Of a stretch of 64,000 nucleotides of DNA, positions 50,245 through 58,922 are shown in pieces. The position numbers were made by a program, and so were the translations under genes. Position 1 is the first letter of the stretch. The number at the start of each line of letters is the position of its first letter. The stretch is taken from positions 1 through 64,000 of the forward strand of contig CANRAF010000003.1 of assembly GCA_947628535.1 (NCBI GenBank), given 5' to 3'. Origin of the DNA: an uncultured Bacilli bacterium (GTDB taxonomy: Bacteria > Bacillota_I > Bacilli_A > RF39 > UBA660). Under the pieces are notes generated by a model, which was not told where the DNA came from, did no database searches, and saw only the letters and a program-made list of their open reading frames with translations.

Positions 50245-52303
50245 ATTATCACTTAAAAATGTTAAGAAAAGTTTTAAAGATTACGCTATTTATTTTTTTA
50301 CTTTGATTTTAGGAGTTTCAATATTTTATGTATTTAACGCTTTAGAAAGTCAAACAGTTATGATGAATGTTTCAGAATATACCTCAAGTTTAATAAAAAT
50401 GATGATGTCAATGCTCTCTGGGGTAAGCGTCTTTGTTTCATTTATTTTAGGTTTTCTAATTGTATATGCATCAAGGTTCTTAATGAAAAGAAGAAATAAA
50501 GAATTTGGTATATATTTAACTTTAGGAATGGGAAGAAGAAAAATATCAATAATTTTGTTTTTGGAAATACTTTTTATGGGTATTATTTCTCTTTTCATAG
50601 GACTTATACTAGGATTTATCTTATCACAGTTAATGAGTATTTTAGTTGCAAATATGTTTGAATCAGATTTAACTAATTTTAAATTTGTATTTTCTTTAAG
50701 TGCCTGTGTAAAAACAATTATTTATTTTGGAATTATGTATCTTTTAGTAATGATTTTTAATACTTTAAGTGTTAGTAGATGTAAACTAATTGACCTTTTA
50801 AATAGTTCTAAAAAAAGTGAAAAAATAAAACTTAAAAATCCTTATCTTTGCACAGTTATTTTTCTAATTTCTGCTTTTGTTTTGGGAGCAGCTTATTACA
50901 TCGTATGCTATAAAACTTATGCCCTTAGAGAAGTTACAGATATAATTATTCCTATAATAATGGGATCAGTTGCAACCTTTTTTATATTTTGGTCGTTATC
51001 AGGTTTAATATTTAGAATTATTAGTTCTTTTAAAAATCATTATTATAAAGGATTAAATAGTTTTACCTTAAGACAGTTTAGTAGTAAGATTAACACTACA
51101 GTTTTCGGGGCAACAATTATTTGTTTAATGCTTTTTATTACTATTTGTTTACTATCCTCATGTCTTACAATAAAAAATTCTATGAATGCTAATATTGAAA
51201 AACTAACACCAGCTGATGCTGAATTTTCAGTTGTTATGAATATGGAAAAATACTATGATGATTTCAAGAGTTATGGATATAGTGATTCACAAATAAAAAA
51301 TTCTAATTATACTGTTATAGAAGATTTTGCTTTATTTGATTTTGACATACTTTCATATTTTAAAGATTATATTGAAGTAAATATTTATACTACTCCTGAT
51401 TTAACTTTTAATCATACTTTAGGGTCAAAATTAGAAATAGTTAAATCGAAGTTTCCTTTTTTAGATTATGATGACTCTGAAGCAATAATGAAGATTAGTG
51501 ATTATAATAAAGTAGCTAAATTTTATGGAATAGATGAATATTCTTTAAAAAATGATGAGTATATGATTATTGCAGATTTTGACTCTATGGTTGAAATAAG
51601 AAATATTGCTCTTAAAAATAAAGAATCAATTAATTTATTTGGGCATACTTTAAAACCAAAATACGATGCTTGCCAAGATGGATTTTTAGAGATGTCTAGT
51701 CAGCATATTAATACAGGTATAATTTTAGTTCCAGATGATATAGTAAAGGAAGAATATTTATATGAAAATCATTTAATAGGTAATTATAAAACAACTGATA
51801 AAAAAGAGATTACGAAAATAGAAAATGATATTAGAAAACTTGAGAAAAATGAATTAGTTACTACTTATTTACTACCTAATGGAAATACTAAACTATCAAT
51901 TAAAGAAGCAACAGTAGGCCTTAGTGCAATGGTAACATTTATTGGACTTTATATAGGTATTATTTTCCTAATTAGTAGTGCTGCTATTTTAGGATTGAAA
52001 GAATTATCTGAGAGTAGTGATAATAAAGAAAGATTTAAAATGCTTCGTAAGATTGGTGTAGATGAAAAGATGATAAATAAGGCTTTATTTAGACAAATTG
52101 CAATTTTCTTTGGGTTACCACTTATTCTTGCAATTATTCATTCAGTATTTGGAATTATTTTTGCTATCAATATTTTAGAGGTATTTGGAAATGAAGAGTT
52201 ATTACCATCGATTATTATGACAGCAATATTTATTATTTTAATATATGGTGGTTATTTTTTAATTACTTATTGGTCTAGTAAAAATATAATTAAAGATAAA
52301 TAA
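50231..52303 (+). CDS. ABC transporter permease (BceB-like)
   Basis: 690 residues with ten predicted membrane helices and a large outside loop between helices seven and eight (about 310-545), the BceB architecture. RNKEFGIYLTLGMGRRKISI (about 88-107) is the FtsX coupling region. In this family the permease both senses the peptide antibiotic-lipid complex and signals to the kinase. It begins inside the ATPase gene (14-base overlap) after GGAGGAG; ATG 50234 is equally possible. Confidence 0.9.
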   Translation: MMLCKLSLKNVKKSFKDYAIYFFTLILGVSIFYVFNALESQTVMMNVSEYTSSLIKMMMSMLSGVSVFVSFILGFLIVYASRFLMKRRNKEFGIYLTLGMGRRKISIILFLEILFMGIISLFIGLILGFILSQLMSILVANMFESDLTNFKFVFSLSACVKTIIYFGIMYLLVMIFNTLSVSRCKLIDLLNSSKKSEKIKLKNPYLCTVIFLISAFVLGAAYYIVCYKTYALREVTDIIIPIIMGSVATFFIFWSLSGLIFRIISSFKNHYYKGLNSFTLRQFSSKINTTVFGATIICLMLFITICLLSSCLTIKNSMNANIEKLTPADAEFSVVMNMEKYYDDFKSYGYSDSQIKNSNYTVIEDFALFDFDILSYFKDYIEVNIYTTPDLTFNHTLGSKLEIVKSKFPFLDYDDSEAIMKISDYNKVAKFYGIDEYSLKNDEYMIIADFDSMVEIRNIALKNKESINLFGHTLKPKYDACQDGFLEMSSQHINTGIILVPDDIVKEEYLYENHLIGNYKTTDKKEITKIENDIRKLEKNELVTTYLLPNGNTKLSIKEATVGLSAMVTFIGLYIGIIFLISSAAILGLKELSESSDNKERFKMLRKIGVDEKMINKALFRQIAIFFGLPLILAIIHSVFGIIFAINILEVFGNEELLPSIIMTAIFIILIYGGYFLITYWSSKNIIKDK

Positions 52304-52313
52304 TTGATATATG

Positions 52314-52347
52314 AAAAAATAGTTACTTTGTGTAGCTATTTTTTTAG
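52314..52347 (+). terminator. Rho-independent terminator of the Bce-like operon
   Basis: AAAAAATAGTTAC (52314-52326) / GTAGCTATTTTTT (52332-52344) with one G-T pair, then T. Confidence 0.88.
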
Positions 52348-52367
52348 TATTTAAAACATTTACTTTT

Positions 52368-52396
52368 TCATAAAAACCTTATAAAAACATAGTTTA
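52368..52396 (+). promoter_or_regulatory. Sigma-E/K-like promoter before the amidase
   Basis: TCATAAA (52368-52374) fits six of seven positions of the sigma-E -35, and CATAGTTTA (52388-52396) fits CATAnnnTA exactly. ATA to CATA distance is 15 bases, as before spoIIIAH and spoIVA. No good sigma-A promoter is visible here. Confidence 0.4.
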
Positions 52397-52410
52397 TATT
52401 AGGTGATGTT

Positions 52411-53598
52411 ATGAATTATAAAGTTGTAATAGACCCAGGGCACGGGGGAAATGACTCTGGAAATACTGGTAATGGGTTAGTAGAGAAAGACTATGCTCTT
52501 TTAGTTTCTAATTACATAAAAGATAGACTTGATGATTTAGGTATAGATAATATAATAACTAGAAATACAGATCGAGATTTATCAATAGATGAGAGAATAA
52601 GTATAATAGAATCTACTTATGGACTTGATGAAAATGTCCTTGTTGTTTCAAATCATCTTAATAAAGGTGGAGAAGAAGGTTTAGAGGTTATCTATGCTTT
52701 AAGAGATAAAGATGATTTTGCAGAACAAATTGCAAATGAAGTTGAAAAGTCTGGAGGTCTTGTAAATAAATACTATCAATTAAGAGATAATGTTAACACA
52801 CAAAATGATTATTATCCACTTCTTCGCGATACACCAAATTATGAAACTGTAATGATAGAATATGGTTATGTCGATAATGCTAAGGATGCTAAAAGGGTGA
52901 GTGATGACTATTTAGAATATGCTGAAGCTGTTGTTAGAGCAATAGCACTTTATACTAAAACAGATTATGTTCCACTTCCTGGAGATAACTATTATGTTGT
53001 CAAAAAAGGAGATAGTTTATATAAAATAGCCAATATGTATGGTATTACAGTCGACGAACTTAAAAAAGCTAATAATCTAACGAGTAATAATTTGGATATT
53101 GGACAGCTTTTGCTTATTCCATCAAGTTCTAAGGCTCCAAGCAGTGACCAAAGTGGAACAACTTATGTAGTTAAAAAGGGAGATACATTATACAAAATAG
53201 CAAGTGAATACAAAGTAACAGTAGATGCAATAAAAAAAGCTAACAACTTAACAAGCAACACACTTCAAATAGGCCAAAAATTAATAATTCCAGGGAATAG
53301 TTCTAATACTTATATAGTAAAAGCAGGGGATACACTATACAAAATAGCAACTGAATATAATGTAACAGTGGATGAAGTAAAAAGAGCTAACAATTTAACA
53401 AGTAATATACTTCAAATAGGACAAAAATTAATAATTCCAGGAAGCACGACTAATACTTCTTATACAGTCAAAAAAGGAGATAGTTTATATAAAATAGCCA
53501 ATATGTATGGTATTACAGTTAATGAACTTAAAAAGGCTAATAATTTAACAAGTGATATTTTACAAATAGGGCAGATACTTACTATACCTTCAAATTGA
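52411..53598 (+). CDS. N-acetylmuramoyl-L-alanine amidase with four LysM domains
   Basis: 395 residues. Amidase_3 domain (1-185): zinc ligands in VIDPGHGGNDSGNTG (6-20), Glu in GLVEKDYAL, His in VVSNHLN (about 78-84) and catalytic Glu in MIEYGYVDN (about 148-156). Four LysM peptidoglycan-binding modules follow (about 195-240, 250-295, 302-347, 351-394). No signal peptide or anchor, so the protein stays in the cell making it until lysis, as mother-cell amidases CwlC/CwlH do. With the sporulation-type promoter this suggests mother-cell lysis or spore cortex work. ATG 52411 follows TTAGGTGATG. Confidence 0.9.
   Translation: MNYKVVIDPGHGGNDSGNTGNGLVEKDYALLVSNYIKDRLDDLGIDNIITRNTDRDLSIDERISIIESTYGLDENVLVVSNHLNKGGEEGLEVIYALRDKDDFAEQIANEVEKSGGLVNKYYQLRDNVNTQNDYYPLLRDTPNYETVMIEYGYVDNAKDAKRVSDDYLEYAEAVVRAIALYTKTDYVPLPGDNYYVVKKGDSLYKIANMYGITVDELKKANNLTSNNLDIGQLLLIPSSSKAPSSDQSGTTYVVKKGDTLYKIASEYKVTVDAIKKANNLTSNTLQIGQKLIIPGNSSNTYIVKAGDTLYKIATEYNVTVDEVKRANNLTSNILQIGQKLIIPGSTTNTSYTVKKGDSLYKIANMYGITVNELKKANNLTSDILQIGQILTIPSN
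52999..53519 (+). repeat. LysM repeats; copies 1 and 4 share an identical 53-base block
   Basis: Bases 52999-53051 and 53467-53519 are identical over 53 positions (encoding most of VKKGDSLYKIANMYGIT), 468 bases apart. Copies 2 and 3 are more alike to each other in wording (GDTLYKIA). This points to recent duplication or gene conversion. Confidence 0.9.
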
Positions 53599-53623
53599 CA
53601 TTTGCGCAAACTTATGTTACAAT
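53595..53623 (+). promoter_or_regulatory. Promoter overlapping the amidase stop
   Basis: TTGACA (53595-53600) and TACAAT (53618-53623), 17-base spacer with TGT before the -10. Confidence 0.75.
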
Positions 53624-53649
53624 GTTAACTACTCGAAAGGATGTTCATT

Positions 53650-54114
53650 ATGGAGGAAAAATATAAAAATTACGAGAATTTAATTGACGTTATTTCAGAA
53701 AATGAAGATATAACTAGCATTTATTTAGATGACGCTGATGGTAAATATGAATATAAAAGAACAGGTCATAATAACACAGATTATAAATTTATAGATATAA
53801 TGGATACAGATGGAATTATAAAATTAGAAAATAATAAATCATGTTACGTAGAAAATGCTAGTTATGTAGCAATAAAAACATATGAAAAGGATAGTTTAAA
53901 AAAAGTTTTAATAATATTATCACTCGAAGGTTATGGACTTTTGCATTCAACTATTTTACGAAGTGGTAATGATAATTTATTTTCTAAAATAAATAGTGAT
54001 AATGGTATAGTTTCATATGGAATCGAAAATTATGAAATAGATGAAAAAAGTTCAAGTTTTTCAATAATACCTTCAGCAGGTATAGAAAGTAAAAAAATAA
54101 GATCAAGAGTTTAA
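53650..54114 (+). CDS. Unknown small soluble protein
   Basis: 154 residues, acidic, mixed alpha/beta with no signal or membrane helix. Segments SIYLDDADGKYEYKRTGHNN and VLIILSLEGYGLLHSTILRS; the C-terminus is basic (KKIRSRV). No family recognised. It has its own strong promoter, so is probably expressed in growth. ATG 53650 is 9 bases after AAAGGA; the ATG at 53641 falls in the ribosome site. It overlaps the convergent next gene by 4 bases. Confidence 0.55.
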   Translation: MEEKYKNYENLIDVISENEDITSIYLDDADGKYEYKRTGHNNTDYKFIDIMDTDGIIKLENNKSCYVENASYVAIKTYEKDSLKKVLIILSLEGYGLLHSTILRSGNDNLFSKINSDNGIVSYGIENYEIDEKSSSFSIIPSAGIESKKIRSRV

Positions 54115-54497
54115 ATAAGAGGGGTATCAATATTTCCTGGTTCATCATTTCTTTTAATACCTTCAAAGGTTGTATAAAAAAGAATAAAACCAGCAATTAA
54201 AGTTAAAATTGAGGCGATAAATTCATATAATGAAAGAGTCCCTTGATTTTTTTTCTTGTTAATTTCATAAAAAACATAATTGATATAAGTAAAGACTATT
54301 ACTAAAACAGTAACTATTATTCTGTTTATAATAGTTAAATCATTTTCGCTTTTAATATTAAATAAAGGTTTTTTTCCGTTTTTTTTAAGGATATTGTTAT
54401 AAGTTAGTATAACGGAAACTATAATGGTAATAATAAATAATAAAGAAGCATATATTTGTTCATATAATAGTTGTGTTTCTTTATTTGTTTCATTCAT
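54111..54497 (-). CDS. Unknown three-helix membrane protein
   Basis: 128 residues with three membrane helices (about 14-36, 58-78, 93-113) and short polar ends. No family recognised and no strong ribosome site at ATG 54497. Its promoter region abuts the CIRCE element of hsp20, which could affect it too. Confidence 0.5.
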   Translation of the reverse strand: MNETNKETQLLYEQIYASLLFIITIIVSVILTYNNILKKNGKKPLFNIKSENDLTIINRIIVTVLVIVFTYINYVFYEINKKKNQGTLSLYEFIASILTLIAGFILFYTTFEGIKRNDEPGNIDTPLI

Positions 54498-54529
54498 GAT
54501 TTATTATATGAGAAAAAAATTAAAATATT

Positions 54530-54556
54530 TTAGCACTCACACTTGACAAGTGCTAA
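54530..54556 (+). promoter_or_regulatory. CIRCE element (HrcA operator)
   Basis: TTAGCACTC (54530-54538), nine bases, AAGTGCTAA (54548-54556): canonical CIRCE except A for G at the first base of the right arm. It overlaps the TTGACA -35 (54543-54548) of a promoter with TATAAT at 54565-54570 (16-base spacer), so HrcA would block polymerase and heat would release it. Confidence 0.9.
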
Positions 54557-54594
54557 AATAAGTGTATAATATAAATTGTAAGGAGGAATGAAAA

Positions 54595-54981
54595 ATGAAT
54601 TTAATACCTAGAAGTTTCTTTTTAGATGATTTCTTTGATGATTTTGGGAAGGTAAAAACAGTAGATATGAAATGTGATGTCTATGAAGAAGGAAATGATT
54701 ATGTTATCGAAATGGATGCTCCAGGACTTAAAAAAGAAGATATTGATATTGATGTAGATAAAGGATATCTTACAGTTTCTATATCACGTAATGTAGAAAA
54801 TAGCGATGAAGGTAAAAATTATATTAGAAAAGAAAGATTTTATGGTTCTACAAGAAGACAATTCTATATTGGTGATGCCAGTGAAGATGACATAAAAGCT
54901 AACTTTGATCATGGTGTATTAAAAATAGTCGTTCCTAAAAAAGAAGAAATTCAAAGTAAAAAGAAAATAGAAATCGAATAG
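54595..54981 (+). CDS. Hsp20 small heat-shock protein
   Basis: 128 residues: short N-terminal arm (MNLIPRSFFLDDFFDDFG), alpha-crystallin domain (about 22-115) with EMDAPGLKKEDIDIDVDKGY and ANFDHGVLKIVVPKKE, and a short tail with an IEIE end. ATP-independent holdase that keeps unfolding proteins soluble. AAGGAGG at 54580-54586. Direct CIRCE control of a small heat-shock gene is found in some clostridia and mollicute relatives, whereas CIRCE usually precedes groESL or dnaK. Confidence 0.92.
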   Translation: MNLIPRSFFLDDFFDDFGKVKTVDMKCDVYEEGNDYVIEMDAPGLKKEDIDIDVDKGYLTVSISRNVENSDEGKNYIRKERFYGSTRRQFYIGDASEDDIKANFDHGVLKIVVPKKEEIQSKKKIEIE

Positions 54982-54984
54982 TAA

Positions 54985-55010
54985 AACGCCTACTAAAGGC
55001 GTTTTTAATT
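54985..55010. terminator. Bidirectional terminator hsp20/feoB
   Basis: AAAACGCC (54985-54992) / GGCGTTTT (55000-55007), with T on the plus strand side. Confidence 0.88.
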
Positions 55011-55022
55011 TAATTTAGAAGA

Positions 55023-56900
55023 TTAGATAAATAGTTTTAGTAAACTTGTTACTATAAAGCAGAGAATAAATCCAGTAATAGTTGGAATTAAAATTGAAAG
55101 TATAGTCCATTTTAAACTATTTGTCTCTTTTTTTATTGTCATAATAGTTGTTCCGCATGGGAAGTGACATATAGTAAATATCATAAATGCTATAGCAGTT
55201 ATTATAGTCCAGTTATTACTTACAAGTAAATTTTTTAGAGATTCTAAAGATGAATAATCCATTAAACTTGAAGTTTTTGTATAAGCCATTAACATGATTG
55301 GTATAACTATTTCATTAGCAGGAAGTCCAAAAAGGAAAGCAATAAGTATGGTACCATCAAGTCCAATAAGGTTTCCTAAAGGATCTAAAAATGATGAGAT
55401 ATAGTATAAAATAGAATAGTCGTTTATCATTATATTAGCAGCAAGCCAAATAATGATTCCCGCGGGCATTGAAACACATATAGCTCTTCCTAAAACAAAT
55501 ATTGTTCTATCTAGAATTGATCTTATAATAGTATCTATAATTTTTGGTTTTCTATAAGGGGGTAGCTCTAAAGTAAACGATGATGGTTCTCCTTTTAAGA
55601 CAGTTAAAGATAAAATCTTAGAGATTAAAAGAGTTACCAAACAAGAGAAAACTATTAGGCCTAAAAGAGTTAGGGCAGACATTCCTGAAGATACAAATTT
55701 ATTGGAAAATCCTGATACTAAAAATATAGAAATAATTGCAATTAAACTTGGAAATCTTCCATTACAAGGAGAAAATACATTTGTTAAAATAGCAATTAGT
55801 TTTTCTTTTTTTGATTCAATAATACGACAACCTATAACTCCGCAGGCATTACAACCATATCCCATACACATTGTTAAAGACTGTTTTCCATGGGCACCAC
55901 ATTTTTTAAATAACCTATCCATATTAAAAGCTATTCTTGGTAAATATCCTAAATCTTCCATTAAAGTGAAGAGTGGAAAAAATATTGCCATTGGTGGAAG
56001 CATTACAGATATTACCCAAGCTACAACTTTATATATACCATTTAATAAAAAATCTATTACTGTTTGATTGATTCCAAGATTAGTTAATAATATGAATAAC
56101 TTATCATAAATATAGAATAGTCCCTTACTTAAAAGTTCAGAAGGGTAATTAGCACCAATTATAGTTATCCAAAGAATCATACCTATAGTTAAAAGCATTA
56201 TAGGAATACCATATTTTTTAGAAGTTAGTATTTTATCTATTTTAATAGTTCTTTTATTATAATTTTCATCTTTTAACGTTACACATTTATCATATATTTC
56301 TTTAGCTTTGTCTTCAGTATTAACAATATAAGATGATTTTTCATCTTTATTTTTAAAGGAGTAGATTTTTTCAAGTAATTTATTTATACCTTCTTTTTTT
56401 CTAGCACTCATACCTATTACAGGAAGATTTAATTCTTTTTCAAGACCTTTTATATCAATAGATATATTTTTCTTTTTTGCTTCATCAAGAAGATTTAAAC
56501 AAACAATGATATTTGTTTTTATATTTTTAGCTTCTAAAACTAAATTTAAATTTCTTTCAAGTGATGTTGCATCTACTACTATTAAAATAATATCTATATC
56601 TTTTTCGATTAAAAAATCTTTAGCGATTTCCTCTTCTTCAGAAAAGGCATTTAACGAGTAAATACCGGGAAGGTCAATTACATTATAAGTTTTGTCTTTT
56701 ATTTTCATAATTCCTTCAGCATTTGATACTGTCTTTCCTGGCCAGTTACCAGTATGTCCACGAAGTCCTGTTAAATTATTAAAAAGAGTAGTTTTTCCGA
56801 CATTAGGATTTCCTAAAAGAGCAATTAAATTTGAAGATGCATTTGTTATATTTTCTTTGTTTTTACTTTTAAATTTTTTAGAACTTCTAGTAAGACCCAT
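55023..56900 (-). CDS. feoB: Ferrous iron transporter FeoB
   Basis: 625 residues. N-terminal G domain: GNPNVGKTTLFNNLTG (G1, about 31-46), switch TGNWPGKTV, DLPGIYSL (G3, about 77-84), NLLD (G4), then the GDI-like helices and two Gate domains with membrane helices; the Cys-rich pore motif CNACGVIGC is at about 347-355. It imports Fe2+ with GTP hydrolysis. ATG 56900 overlaps feoA by 14 bases, with AAGGAAAG upstream on the minus strand. Confidence 0.95.
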   Translation of the reverse strand: MGLTRSSKKFKSKNKENITNASSNLIALLGNPNVGKTTLFNNLTGLRGHTGNWPGKTVSNAEGIMKIKDKTYNVIDLPGIYSLNAFSEEEEIAKDFLIEKDIDIILIVVDATSLERNLNLVLEAKNIKTNIIVCLNLLDEAKKKNISIDIKGLEKELNLPVIGMSARKKEGINKLLEKIYSFKNKDEKSSYIVNTEDKAKEIYDKCVTLKDENYNKRTIKIDKILTSKKYGIPIMLLTIGMILWITIIGANYPSELLSKGLFYIYDKLFILLTNLGINQTVIDFLLNGIYKVVAWVISVMLPPMAIFFPLFTLMEDLGYLPRIAFNMDRLFKKCGAHGKQSLTMCMGYGCNACGVIGCRIIESKKEKLIAILTNVFSPCNGRFPSLIAIISIFLVSGFSNKFVSSGMSALTLLGLIVFSCLVTLLISKILSLTVLKGEPSSFTLELPPYRKPKIIDTIIRSILDRTIFVLGRAICVSMPAGIIIWLAANIMINDYSILYYISSFLDPLGNLIGLDGTILIAFLFGLPANEIVIPIMLMAYTKTSSLMDYSSLESLKNLLVSNNWTIITAIAFMIFTICHFPCGTTIMTIKKETNSLKWTILSILIPTITGFILCFIVTSLLKLFI

Positions 56901-57135
56901 TTTCTTTCCTTATTACCATTATTTGACTTGCATCTTCTTTTCTAATAGCAAGTATTACATTTTTTACAAGATATGCTGTAGGATCTTTAAAAGGACTTTT
57001 ATAAAGACATTTTATTTTGGTATTTTTAGTAATTCCAAGATTAGTTAAGTGCTGTTTATTATCTTTCTTTATGTTGTTTTCGACAATATAGGCAGTTTCT
57101 TCTAAATTTAAATTATCTAATGTATCTATTTTCAT
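56887..57135 (-). CDS. feoA: Ferrous iron transport protein FeoA
   Basis: 82 residues, SH3-like FeoA fold: LTNLGITKNTKIKCLYKSPF (about 30-49) and AYLVKNVILAIRKEDASQI are the conserved strands. Accessory to FeoB. ATG 57135 follows AGGTGAG. No Fur or DtxR box was identified in 57136-57308. Confidence 0.9.
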   Translation of the reverse strand: MKIDTLDNLNLEETAYIVENNIKKDNKQHLTNLGITKNTKIKCLYKSPFKDPTAYLVKNVILAIRKEDASQIMVIRKENGSY

Positions 57136-57255
57136 TTAAACTCACCTATCTAGTTTAATATATGCCCATTTATTTTGGTTTGTGAGTACTAGTTAAATAT
57201 TAATAAACTAAAAAAATATTTTTAATAGGTTGCAATTTTTTAAAACTTTGATGCC

Positions 57256-57284
57256 TTGTAATTTTTTTCATAGTAATATATACT
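57256..57284 (+). promoter_or_regulatory. Promoter of the TasA-like gene
   Basis: TTGTAA (57256-57261) and TATACT (57279-57284), 17-base spacer. Confidence 0.65.
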
Positions 57285-57308
57285 TGTAAATAAAGTAGGG
57301 TGATTTTT

Positions 57309-57896
57309 TTGGAAAATAAGAAAGATGAAAAAATAAAAAAAATTAGATATACTTTAGCACTTATTATTTCTATAGTAGGACTTTTATGCTTAATAGGAAT
57401 ACCGAGTTATGCCATATTAAAAGGAAAATTATTTTCTTCAAATGAGCAAATTATAAGAGCAGGAAGTGTAGAACTTTCTTTAACTGAATATTATAGTGAT
57501 ATGAATGGTGATATTTCAGTAATGAATGATAAAGATGGTCTTGATGATACTGATACTTATGATTTTGTGATAAAAAATATTGGTAGTGAACCTGCTACAT
57601 ATGATGTAAAACTATTTAATGAAGCTCCAAGTGATTTTTCTGGGAATTTGCTTAAAGATGAATATATAAAAGTTGGACTTTTGGTAAATGATAAAGAAAT
57701 GGGACCAATGAGTTTAAAAGATGTAGAAAATGTAATTGATAGTAACACTTTAAATAAAAAAGAATTAGTAAAATATAAACTTAGAATATGGATTGATAAA
57801 AAATATGAGTCAGAACTTTTAAAAGAGGATAATTACAAAGCATTTTTAAAAATAGCAGTATCTGCAAAACAAAGTGAAAACTTAGATAATAACTAA
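57309..57896 (+). CDS. TasA/camelysin-like secreted beta-sandwich protein
   Basis: 195 residues. Basic N-terminus and hydrophobic signal segment (about 14-38, LALIISIVGLLCLIGIPSYA), then a beta-rich domain opening IRAGSVELSLTEYYSD (about 49-64) with YDFVIKNIGSEPATYDVKLF (about 87-106), the pattern of TasA/CalY matrix or SipW-dependent proteins. No SipW peptidase is here, and the signal could equally act as an anchor. TTG 57309 is used with AGGGTGA at 57297-57303; the GTG at 57300 is part of that site. Confidence 0.6.
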   Translation: MENKKDEKIKKIRYTLALIISIVGLLCLIGIPSYAILKGKLFSSNEQIIRAGSVELSLTEYYSDMNGDISVMNDKDGLDDTDTYDFVIKNIGSEPATYDVKLFNEAPSDFSGNLLKDEYIKVGLLVNDKEMGPMSLKDVENVIDSNTLNKKELVKYKLRIWIDKKYESELLKEDNYKAFLKIAVSAKQSENLDNN

Positions 57897-57942
57897 AGAA
57901 TAATTGAAAAAAATTTACATAAGATTTTATGGGTGATTGTAT

Positions 57943-58893
57943 TTGGAAAAAGTAAATACTAAATTAATAAACTTTTTGCTAATAACAATTGCTATTTTTT
58001 TTATTTCGGAGTGTTTAGATTTTTACAAGAATATATTATTAGTTGTTCTTGATGTAATTTTTCCTATATTCCTTTCTTTTTTTATTAGTTATTCTCTTTA
58101 TCCATGTGTTACTTTTTTAAATAAGAAACTTTCATTTAATGTTTCTTCTTTTTTAACATTATTTATAGTATTTACTTTGTTTTTTTTAATGATATATTTT
58201 TCAGTACCTTTATTTACCAAAGAGATAGGTTTAATAAGTGAAGATATAGTTTACTTTCTTTCTAAATTTAATATATTCGATTTTGATATTTCTTCTTTTG
58301 TTAAACAATTTTTATCTTTTAATAATAGTCTTTCTTTAATTAATAAAGGAACAGTTTTTTTTACTAAATTTATAATTGTTTTTGTTCTTTCAATCTATTT
58401 TCTTTTTAATATGAATAACATAAAAAAGTTTTTATCCAAATACGAACTTTTTAATATGATAGATAAAGATTTATATAATTATTATAAGGGATTTTATTTA
58501 GTTATATTAATTGAAATAGTAGAGTACTTAGTAGTTTATTTTTTAATAGGACATCCTTACTATTTTCTTCTGGCAACTTTATCTGGGCTTACTTCTGTTA
58601 TTCCTTTTTTTGGAGCAATTTTTACTAATTTACTGGCACTTATATCGGCTTTTTCAATAAGTACACCTCTTTTTATAGCAACTTCTATAGTGATGGTTTT
58701 AATTCCACTTTTTAACAGTTATTTTATTGAACCTAAAATTTATAATAAGACTTTAAAAGTATCTTTAATAAGTATAATAATCTCTTGTTTTGTCTTTGGA
58801 ATGCTCTTTGGTTTTACAGGAGTTATCTTTGCTATTCCTTTTTTCTTAATTATTAAGAATTTTATCACTTTTTTCTTGTTACGTGAAAGATAA
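57943..58893 (+). CDS. AI-2E family transporter (PerM/YtvI type)
   Basis: 316 residues, about seven or eight membrane helices. Family marks: SYSLYPCVTFLNKKL near 45-59, LSGLTSVIPFFGAIFTNLLA (about 220-239) and FIEPKIYNKTLKVS (about 264-277). The family includes quorum-signal exporters and Na+/H+ antiporters; YtvI of Bacillus is a sporulation protein, so the role is open. TTG 57943 follows GGGTGA (57931-57936), mirroring the GGTGAttgttTTG start style of the pdp gene. Confidence 0.85.
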   Translation: MEKVNTKLINFLLITIAIFFISECLDFYKNILLVVLDVIFPIFLSFFISYSLYPCVTFLNKKLSFNVSSFLTLFIVFTLFFLMIYFSVPLFTKEIGLISEDIVYFLSKFNIFDFDISSFVKQFLSFNNSLSLINKGTVFFTKFIIVFVLSIYFLFNMNNIKKFLSKYELFNMIDKDLYNYYKGFYLVILIEIVEYLVVYFLIGHPYYFLLATLSGLTSVIPFFGAIFTNLLALISAFSISTPLFIATSIVMVLIPLFNSYFIEPKIYNKTLKVSLISIIISCFVFGMLFGFTGVIFAIPFFLIIKNFITFFLLRER

Positions 58894-58922
58894 ATGTGAT
58901 ATGATGTTTATAGGTGATAGTT

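Noticed and set aside
55702-56067. Plus-strand open frame of 121 codons
   Set aside because: It is the shadow of feoB on the other strand, with no ribosome site and no protein-like pattern.
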